Of a DNA stretch of 64,000 bases, positions 56,651-64,000 are shown piece by piece (the first letter of the stretch is position 1; every line of letters begins with the position of its first letter). The notes under the pieces are model-generated. The model worked only from the letters and a program-made list of their open reading frames with translations. It was not told the origin of the DNA and did no database searches. The stretch lies in the NCBI GenBank assembly GCA_025201345.1, contig JAIXMG010000034.1:248001-312000 (forward strand), written 5' to 3'. A program made the translations under genes and the position numbers. The stretch is from Thamnidium elegans (Eukaryota > Mucoromycota > Mucoromycetes > Mucorales > Mucoraceae).

Positions 56651-57577
56651 GAAAGGATTGGTGGTAGTTTTGTTGTTGTTTTGCCGAAAATTGTTGTTGG
56701 CGTTGTGGACATTGCGCCCAGTGTTGTTGATGTTGCTGTTGTTGCGGCTGTTGCTGCTGTACTGGTTGATGTTGTAGTTGCTGTTGTTGCTGTTCTTGTT
56801 GTAACCACCCTGCTCCGAGGGTGGACCTGATCGAAAAAACTGCCGATCTGAAACATTCGAGAAAGAGCTGGAAGAAGGGCCGTGACGGCTGGTAGTAAAG
56901 CGGCGATGACGGTTGGTCATAGCTTCACGAGTAGCTTTCTTAGCAGCCGTTTGTTGGACAAGGGTAGTCTGAAATTCTTCCAATGGGAGAGTGTAGTTAG
57001 TTTCATTGGTTTTCAAGGAAAAGGAAGGATCAACGGCTCTAAGTGCAATGTTGTTGCGCATTTGAGTTGCTGTAGACCCAGTATGTAACATGAGACGTCG
57101 GATGTCATGTAACATGGAGCAATATCGTTCAAGATTTGGATTATCTTGCTCAGTGGTAATCAGTTCGTGTATGAATATATCCAGAGGGCGGTAAGTAGCG
57201 GAATGGACATATTGCAATTGTTTGATAGCGTTGTCTTCATAGCGTTGTCCTTTATTCATTAATCGTTCAGCCGATGGAATAGTAGCCGGAGGTTTGTAGT
57301 CCATGTTAGCCATAGGAGGGTAAGTCTCGATGATAGACTTGCGCTCTGAGTCAGGAAGCGCAGGAGTAGTGTTCAAAGGAGCATTTAAAGCCATAAGTTC
57401 CGTAACTGTTTCGGAGGGAGACCAGTCGTAATGAGGTCGAGCACCCATTGCATGGAGAGGCGAAGTTGCAGTATCCTCTGCAGACTGCATCGGGGTAGGA
57501 GTACCAGAGTGTAATTGTTCCTGCAGGGCAGCAAGTTGTTGCTGCATAATGTGAAGTTGTTCTTCAACGGAAGACAT
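56642..57577 (-). CDS. DIRS Gag-like ORF1
   Basis: 311-aa frame starting MSSVEEQLHIMQQQLAALQEQL (coiled coil, residues 1-22). A central part with ERYCSMLHDIRRLMLHTGS and RAVDPSFSLK is typical of DIRS ORF1 proteins, and the end is Asn/Ser/Arg-rich (Asn repeats, residues about 255-310), likely nucleic-acid binding in place of a CCHC finger. It lies 5' of and overlapping the RT frame. The function, particle formation, is inferred from position. Confidence 0.8.
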   Translation of the reverse strand: MSSVEEQLHIMQQQLAALQEQLHSGTPTPMQSAEDTATSPLHAMGARPHYDWSPSETVTELMALNAPLNTTPALPDSERKSIIETYPPMANMDYKPPATIPSAERLMNKGQRYEDNAIKQLQYVHSATYRPLDIFIHELITTEQDNPNLERYCSMLHDIRRLMLHTGSTATQMRNNIALRAVDPSFSLKTNETNYTLPLEEFQTTLVQQTAAKKATREAMTNRHRRFTTSRHGPSSSSFSNVSDRQFFRSGPPSEQGGYNKNSNNSNYNINQYSSNSRNNSNINNTGRNVHNANNNFRQNNNKTTTNPFRQ

Positions 57578-57790
57578 TTTTGAAATAAATGATTGTAAGT
57601 GAATTGACTAAGAAGTCGGTTATGACCGAGCGAAAAAGAAGATTAATGATATTACTATAGATTTATTTTCTTTATATACTTTAAAAAATCGCTATTTAAA
57701 TAAACCTCAAGAAGATTCTAGCATAATAACATTTCCTATTTTGTTCTGACGGTCTCAAACAATTCTTAAGAGAATGTTCTCGACCTAGAA

Positions 57791-59099
57791 CTGTGTTTTT
57801 GGGTGTGTAATACTTGTTTAACCTTCGTCTCGCAACTTATTACTGGGATACTGCGCTTTTACTACGTTTTCTACTACGCCACGATTACTTAGCTATTATC
57901 ACTCATCCGCAGTATATTATTAAACATATAAATATCAATACATTTTTATCAATAAAACATTATTCTATTACTCTTATTATAATTTTACTTCACAGTGTTT
58001 AAATAAGTATATCGACAGACATTTGACATGATCGACAATACCAAGTGTTGCAGTTTTTTTTTACAAATTTGTTTTATCGTGTCAATAATAATAATAAAAA
58101 AAGGACACCCAATAAAATAGCATTATTTCTTGTTGTGCATATTTGATGCACTAAAAAAAAATAAAACTTCCTGGTGGCAGGATTCATGTATTACATAAAC
58201 CGATTAAAACACACTAGCCAACAAGACATTACGTTAAATATGCTTAGGACAGCTATACTACTTATAATATAATACTTTCATGACGTCAAAAGAAACAATT
58301 ATTCTTACGATCAAAATAAACACTATGGCGGAACTTATGGTAACAACGTCCAATATGGTACCTATGTTAGCATAATTTTTATATGCAGCGAATCAGATTA
58401 TAGAATAGTTAATACTATGGTAACTTTGTTTCCATATTGTGCACTGTTACTGTGGTAAAATCACACATAAAATAGAATATATAATAATCGATGAACCATC
58501 GATTATAAAACATAACAAACGTTAGGTATCAAAATGAACCTTATATATAAAAAAAGCACAGGATCTAGAAATCAAGATCCTCAAGCTATAAAAGTCACTA
58601 GATCAAATCTAAGTGTAACGATCATGTAAAAGTACTGAGTATAAAGTATAAGGCTGCGATTATTAGATAAATAATATTGGAAGATAATATTTATATAATA
58701 AAAATAATAGAACAAAATGATTAAGTAAAAATAGGATCCTGTTTATTTGGTAAAAAAGATAGAGATATTTATATTGTTATGAATGTTATTGTTATTGTTA
58801 TAGTTATAGAAGTAATCTGTAAAAGATAATGCTACAGTAGTACTAGAATGGAAATCTAAAGTGGAACCATGATTTACCAGTCTTGTCGGAGTACTACAGA
58901 TCAATCACAATAGTGTGACCACTATTGCAAAAGACTATAAATAAGAAATCATAGTTAGCAATCCCTTTTACCGGGATTGATTTTTACAATTAAAATAAGA
59001 AATAAACGTTATTAGACATTTAATCTTATTCACCTGTTTTTATTAATTTTTCTGTGTTAAATCAAAGTATTTCTCCACACTTACACCTCAAACACATAT
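57791..59099. other. Intergenic, no supported gene
   Basis: AT-rich spacer beyond the DIRS right end. A short block at about 58490-58680 has a hairpin-like ATCGATGAACCATCGAT word. No ORF with a motif is seen. Confidence 0.5.
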
Positions 59100-59842
59100 A
59101 TGAATAACCCAGATGAATCCAGCACAAGCCAATTATGGGAGCCCTTTATTTCGTCTTGCTTGAATTCACTCGATAGTATTATTGAAGGTGTTCCTGTCAA
59201 AAGCATAGTTAAATCCCTCAAAAAATACTATAGCCGCGTAACATCAATGCCTTTTGGTCGTATAGTCCTAACAAATCTTGATATAACGTTGGCTGCACGA
59301 TGTTGGATTGACAACAGAATTTACTCATCTCTTTTTGATAGAAGAAAAAAAAAAAGAAAGTCGCAGAGGAAACCATTTTGTAATGTTTCATTCCTCATTT
59401 GTAGAGTAAGGTTTAAAACAATGTAAATATAACTATTTATCACTAACTTACTTTTAATAGTGCAAGGAATATTGTGAAGCAAGCATGGTTTGTAGGCTCC
59501 GTTGTATTCTTTTTTCAACATAAAAATCGAGATAATAGTTCAAGTAGTGAATGCATATCGTTTCTTGCACTTGTAGAAGTTATGAAGGAACATACCGTAA
59601 GCGAGTACGATAAAAATATTCCCGTCGTAAAAATGAATAAATCCAAAAAACAGCAGTTATTGGAAAATCCAAATTGTACTTTGATCGATCCAAAATACGC
59701 GGTAATCAGCATTAACGATATTGTGAGACAAGTTGGGCTCGTTCAATCTATCACTAGCTCTGTATATCATAGTGTTATCTCTCCTTATTTCGTCTTTAAC
59801 AACAATCTCGCTGAAACTGCTGGAAATATTGTAAACTTGTAA
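59100..59842 (+). CDS. Unknown two-exon protein
   Basis: Exons 59100-59422 and 59461-59842, joined by a 38-nt intron (GTAAAT…TTTTAATAG) that keeps phase, give about 234 aa. The first exon is hydrophilic with a Lys/Arg-rich end (RRKKKRKSQRK); the second starts with ARNIVKQAWFVGSVVFFFQ and continues with mixed residues (LALVEVMKEHTVSEYDKN, SINDIVRQVGLVQS). No domain is recognised. The intron call is by phase; other donors give early stops. It lies between a DIRS and a Tc1 element, so it could be an orphan host gene or transposon cargo. Confidence 0.4.
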
Positions 59843-61069
59843 TTCCACTTTTGCCTGTAGAATATATTTTTTTTTAAAAAAACTTTAGTATGATATATTT
59901 TATAATAATAAAAAACCCCCTTTTTTTTTGTACCTTTAATATAACTCATTGTATTTGTGTTTTTTTTAGACGTTTTAAAAATCCTTAACAGAGATGTTGC
60001 CAATTAGGAACTGATTCCAATGTAGAGATGGTAGTGTTGTCAATAGCTAATACAGTGGTCATCTCTTTTTATTTTGTCTACTCTCATTGCGTTCAATGTG
60101 AGTTGTAAGATCGTTTTGTAAAGGTACAAAAAAAGGGGGAGGGAAAGGCAAGGTCGCTTACGTCCGTGGTTGAAAAAAAAAGTCACCTTTTGCTTGGTTA
60201 AACGGCCCCTTTTTTTATACGTGATTCTGAAATTTATATAGTAAGTCCTAAGTATACTGAAAAAAAGAAAGCACAAATATATGTAGTAAATCAATTTTTT
60301 TTATTATCGTAGCATCTCTATTTTTTTTTTTTTTTGGATAACGTGGCAGTGTCTTTTTTTCTTTTTTTTTCTTTAAATAAATTTATATATTTGTCTATAT
60401 TATTTGTACTTTGATAACTAACTTATTCCTCTATACATGTAAGTATTAAGATCTAAACGACCGTGACGCTGTAATATACCTATATGTTATAGAACATTGA
60501 TATGCACCTTTTTAATATTTTAACTCCCGGGTAAAGAAAAAATCTAAATTTAGAATAAAAAAAAAGAGGAAGAGTATTTTCTACTGAAAATAGCGGAATA
60601 TATTCCGTATTTAGTAACTATGTCCATTAATAACAGTATCATTTACTAAATATCTGGCCATAGTGGTTGCATCCGTACTTTAGAATTTATTCGTGGCTAC
60701 CTCGTACCAAGTGTCGCCAAGTTCTTCGTTGAACAAGGCTGGTTACACTAAGACGAGCCAGAGCGATAATATCTAAGCGGTGGCGGTTGTGGTAGCGTTG
60801 TATCGCTTACACAAGCGGTATCGCTAAAATTTGGCAGGGAAAAAAAAAAATTATCGATGGAATTTCAATTTCCTTCTTTTTAATTACAGCTTTTGCTCAT
60901 TTTCTCCAAATAGAAAAAAAAAGAATGCTAACAAAATTCTAATTTTTTTAAAAAAAAAGGATTCATCGGTCAAGGAAGCGATAGCGCTCCATTTATTGCT
61001 AGATAATATATTTTTTTTTCATGTGGATTATTTTGTTAAAATTAATATTCCGCTCTAGTGAGCTCTTAC
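59843..61069. other. Intergenic, nothing recognised
   Basis: AT-rich with T and A runs; a short frame at 60831-61058 lacks any motif. Confidence 0.5.
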
Positions 61070-61070
61070 A

Positions 61071-62525
61071 GTGTCAAGCAAAACTGTTACAATGTTTTAT
61101 AATTTCCCACTAAATACGGCCCTAAATCAAAACGAGCAATATAATATCCTACAATATATATACCATTTGAAAGCCTAGCTCATTGGCTACAAAAACTATA
61201 TTGTAATTTTTTGTAGGTTACTTTAAATGGTAACTCTATCAGTCATCAAAGTTATGTAGTACATTGTAACAGTTTTGCGCGGTTAAAAAAAGGAGGCTTT
61301 TATTTATTATTTTAGCTTTAGTACTTCGTCCAATAGCCTTTGGCATTAATACATTGTTCAATACGATTAGGCATACTTTCAATTACTTTTTGGCATTCTT
61401 CTTTTGTAATGACATTATACCATACTTCGGTTACACGCTCAAATAATTCTTGCATTCCTTTTGGTGGGGTTTCATATTCGTTAAGTCGGATTTTTAATAA
61501 ACGCCACATGTTTTCGATTGGGTTTAAATCAGGTGACTGGGGTGGCCATTCCATAACTTGGTATTCTTGTGAATGTAAATAGTTTTTTACTAGATTTGAT
61601 GTGTGCTTTGGGTCGTTGTCGTGCTGAAATACAACTTGACTGCGATTAAGGTTTAATTTTTGACATAAAAAGTCAATTGTGGCATTCTGCTCGCCTTCCA
61701 AGATGCTTTTGTATAAGTCCTTATCCATGTTACCTTCAATCTTGCAAAGCCACCCAGTTCCTACATACGTAATTGCACTCCACAACATAATGCTGCCACC
61801 GCCATGCTTGACGCTCATCTTGACATGCTGAGGTTGAAGATGAGTACCTTCTCTAATCCAGGCCCAAACACGTCCGTCGGGGTTAAAGCGGTTAATCTTT
61901 GTTTCGTCAGACCATACAATGCGTTTCCAGTCCTCTAATGTCCAATGTCGATGAGCATGACACCACTCTAATCTCTTCTTGACATTTTGAGCATTAAGTA
62001 AAGATTTGGAAGGTTTCGGAATAGAGCCTAAGCCACTACTTTTGAGAGCACGCTTGATAGTATCAACACTAACAACCTTCTTATGATCGTTTCAAACTGT
62101 TTACGGACCTTTGAAGCACTATCAACACGACCTTTAGTCACCAAACGTACACAGTAACGCTTGTCAGCAGCCGATAATACCTCTCTTCTACCACCCTTGT
62201 CCTTTTCACGCTCCGAACAGTACAATTTACCCACACGTGACACAGTCGCAGTACTTACACTGATTTTCTCAGCCACCTGTCTAATTGTTTGACCATCATT
62301 CAACATAGATACAGTTGGGGAAAAAACTGTTCACGTGTTGCAAAAACCTTGGGGAAACGAGAGATATATACGTAAATACTTTAAACTTCCGTCTGAAAAC
62401 AATATCATTTGTTTATTCAACGCCCAAGTAAACACTGCTTAAATTTGGGACAAAATAAATCATGGGAATATTTTTTGTGGACTTTTGTTTATTAAAACAT
62501 TACGTGAACAGTTTTTTCCATAGCC
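61071..62525 (-). mobile_element. Tc1/mariner-family transposon, frameshifted
   Basis: Contains one Tc1-type transposase read on the minus strand. Each end is about 200 bp long and bounded by inverted copies of an AAAACTGTT-type word: left 61081-61096 and 61262-61277 (CAAAACTGTTACAATG against its complement), right 62318-62338 and 62504-62521 (GGAAAAAACTGTTCACGTG against its complement). The inner pair (61262 and 62338) bounds a 1.08-kb core that is a normal Tc1 size; the outer pair extends it to 1.45 kb. Whether core or whole is the mobile unit is unclear. Confidence 0.8.
61318..62306 (-). pseudogene. Tc1-type DDE transposase, frameshifted
   Basis: The start MLNDGQTIRQVAEKISVSTATVSRV is the paired HTH domain (ORF 62306 to about 62090). 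After a frameshift near 62085-62100 the frame continues as VVSVDTIKRALKSSGLG, WTLEDWKRIVWSDETK, VFQHDNDPKHTS and NPIENMWRLLK. The catalytic Asp, Asp and Glu are present with 34 residues between the last two (DD34E), as in Tc1. The C-terminus NAKGYWTKY is at 61318. The single shift probably inactivates it. Confidence 0.88.
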
Positions 62526-63603
62526 AATAAAAAGAAAATATTCTATTTGTGGCTGTTCTTGTTAGACTCACTGTCATGAACCAGTCTCATGGCCATTAGA
62601 TTCCACGACATTCTACGACGTTCCATGAATAGACTATTCCTATTCATGCAGCTCATATCCAATCAAGACCAACCCCATGCATTGTGACTCATGTTTCAGC
62701 CACGTAAGATGACTCATGCTTCAGTCATGTACCCCATAAAGATGGGACTATGTTCCATCTTATGCGAACCCATGTTATATCTAAAAAGATATAAATACAC
62801 ACCTTTTCCCTTCCCCTTTTCTTCCCATTGTCGATTATCTCGTATACTCTTTTACTTCCCCCTTTAGACGGATATTCATATTTGGACAATCTACAATTAA
62901 TTTTTTAATCGAAGCATAAATATAATGTTGCTTCTTTATGCATAAACATGTGTTACTTTCTTGATTATTTTACAAAAATATAAACATTACAATGTTTTTA
63001 AAATAAATATAAATCAATAAAATAATTACGGATAAACTATATATTTTTAATTAAATACGTTAGCGAATATATCCGTCTTACTTGATATAATAGACTACTC
63101 TTGAACACTACGATCCTGTCCACAGTAACTAGTAGGTATCCTCTGATATTATTGTATAATATAGTTCAAGCCCAATTACTGACATTCACGCACTAAAAAA
63201 CTATGCGTAACTACCTCAAATTACATAATAACCACTTCGATATTTAGAATCTGCTTTTTTTAAAAAAACGTTATCTTTTTCCTATAGTATCTTTTCTTCT
63301 AAATATGACTCGCTCATTACCTATAGAGAAACGATTTATATTTCTGTTAATATTTAAATTATAATAATGAACTTTTTCGAAATGGAACGAAATCCCAAAT
63401 TACGATAATTTTTTTCTTTTAAAATTAAATAAAAAGCCCGTGGTAAGTTAAAACTTACAACTTATTTAGATTTTTAATTATAGGATATTATTTAAATATA
63501 ACGGAAAATTTGAATATAAAAAATTGTTTTATTTTTAGAAAAGAAGTTCAATATGTTCTATTAAAAATAATTCAAAACGTTTCTCATAGATGTCTTAAAT
63601 AAC
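62526..63603. other. Spacer between two Tc1-type transposases
   Basis: 62550-62905 has higher complexity than the surroundings: several CATGACTCATG-like words and an ATAAATACACACC TATA-like site, ending in CA. It resembles a promoter-bearing repeat such as a solo LTR, but no flanking duplication supports this. The rest is AT-rich. Confidence 0.4.
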
Positions 63604-64000
63604 ATGAAAGCTCAAGTGAATCAAGGGAGGTCTATATCAGACATTTCTGCTAGTTTGGGAATCTCAAAAGGTGTGATTTCAAAGTACAGTAACAGGTGGT
63701 ACCCCAATATAACACATAGTCAAGGCGGAAGACCAAGCACTGTCAGTAGTTACAGCAAGAATATAGTGCGTCGAAGTGTTTTAAACGGTGAACTACTCAC
63801 TGCTACTGATGTTCATAAGGCTCTCCTTGAGATGGGATACAATTTAACAGCAAAAACTGCTGCTAACGTACTCAAATCACTTCATTTTTTTTCTGCCATA
63901 AAGAAAAAAAAGCCGTTCATGTCGAAAAAACACAAAGCAGCTAGGTTAGCGTGGGCCAAAAGACATGAGCATTGGACAAGTGATGATTGGCAACGTGTAA
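63604..64000 (+). CDS. Tc1-type transposase N-terminus (runs off the window)
   Basis: Open from ATG 63604 to the window edge (132 codons). It has a helix-turn-helix start (GRSISDISASLGISKGVISKYSNRW), a GRPSTVSSYSKNIVRRSV linker, TATDVHKALLEMGYNLTAKTAANVLKSL and KKHKAARLAWAKRHEHWTSDDWQRV, the segment leading to the first catalytic Asp of Tc1 DDE transposases. No break is visible so far. It is distinct from the 61318-62306 copy in sequence, so it is another Tc1 subfamily. Confidence 0.85.
   Translation, partial: MKAQVNQGRSISDISASLGISKGVISKYSNRWYPNITHSQGGRPSTVSSYSKNIVRRSVLNGELLTATDVHKALLEMGYNLTAKTAANVLKSLHFFSAIKKKKPFMSKKHKAARLAWAKRHEHWTSDDWQRV

Larger units (their letters stand above)
53414..57790 (-). 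mobile_element. DIRS-type tyrosine-recombinase retrotransposon, structurally complete
   Basis: A 4.38-kb element. Inverted repeats share about 105 identical-looking bases: 53432-53537 and 57642-57748, with AGAACAAAATAGGAAATG near the outer side. The extra outermost ends differ: 53414-53431 on the left and 57749-57790 on the right. An internal complementary region at 53632-53732 contains the complement of both outermost ends joined (TAATTATCAATTCTAGGTCG), exactly the DIRS arrangement that templates a circular intermediate. Coding order on the minus strand is Gag-like, RT-RNase H, tyrosine recombinase, in overlapping frames. All three frames are open, so it may be recently active. As expected for DIRS no target duplication is seen. 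Confidence 0.93.

Noticed and set aside
54790..56856. Upstream two thirds of the 1041-codon frame in the DIRS element as a giant Gag-recombinase protein
   Set aside because: This part is Thr/Ser/Arg-rich alternate-frame reading of the RT gene; only the last 350 or so codons match a tyrosine recombinase.
62553..62902. Possible solo LTR (starts TG, ends CA, TATA-like site inside)
   Set aside because: No flanking 4-6 bp duplication and no internal LTR-retrotransposon genes in the window; kept only as a remark in the spacer entry.

Overview
The window is nuclear DNA of an early-diverging fungus, most likely Mucoromycota (Mucorales-like). This rests on strongly AT-rich sequence, compact genes with many 40-100 nt GT-AG introns, a vacuolar AVT-type transporter, a Prm10/ThrE-type transporter, peroxisomal D-amino-acid oxidases, a GABA-B-like class C GPCR and a very rich load of DIRS, MULE, Tc1 and other transposon remains. 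Species cannot be fixed from the sequence alone. Coordinates of exons were worked out by hand from splice signals and reading phase and may be off by a base or two.

Layout: 1.9-3.5 kb ESCRT-I subunit VPS23/TSG101 (+); 4.3 kb eroded Cys-rich secreted peptide; 4.75-5.48 kb secreted RlpA/expansin-like double-psi beta-barrel protein (-); 5.67-8.06 kb a shortened AROM paralogue (DHQ synthase fused to DHQ dehydratase) with an in-frame TGA; 9.3-9.85 kb broken duplicate of the 5' end of the next gene; 10.0-14.3 kb DOA10/MARCH6 ERAD ubiquitin ligase (-); 14.6-15.9 kb decayed ORFs; 16.3-18.5 kb AVT-type amino-acid transporter (+); 18.8-21.8 kb tandem D-amino-acid oxidase genes (-); 24.0-25.7 kb ThrE/Prm10-like transporter (+); 25.8-27.4 kb DBP8 RNA helicase (-).

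A gene-poor stretch follows (27.4-32.3 kb) with a SET-domain relic, minisatellite, decayed Zn-binding ORF, tRNA-Ser(AGA) and a large foldback element. Then 32.3-35.0 kb glycogen phosphorylase, 35.1-36.9 kb RBBP4/MSI1 histone chaperone, 37.1-37.5 kb ECL1-like zinc protein (all +), a decayed TnpB/Fanzor-like gene (38.3-39.1 kb), the 14-exon class C GPCR (39.3-43.1 kb, -), an ankyrin-DIL protein (43.3-45.7 kb, -) and ribosomal P0 (46.1-47.0 kb, -).

From 47.9 kb to the end the window is mostly mobile DNA: a decayed CACTA/tnp2-like N-terminus, a MULE with about 115-bp terminal inverted repeats that carries a broken transposase and an intact OTU cysteine protease, a structurally complete DIRS retrotransposon (inverted repeats, internal complementary region, Gag/RT-RNaseH/tyrosine recombinase), a hypothetical two-exon gene, a frameshifted Tc1 element and the start of a second Tc1-type transposase running off the end. 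Functional links are loose, as is normal in eukaryotes: the DAAO pair and two amino-acid transporters lie close together, and the GPCR neighbours a DIL protein, but no true biosynthetic cluster is visible. The most notable items are the MULE-OTU element, the DIRS element, the two-domain AROM paralogue with a stop at a conserved Trp position, and the fungal class C GPCR.
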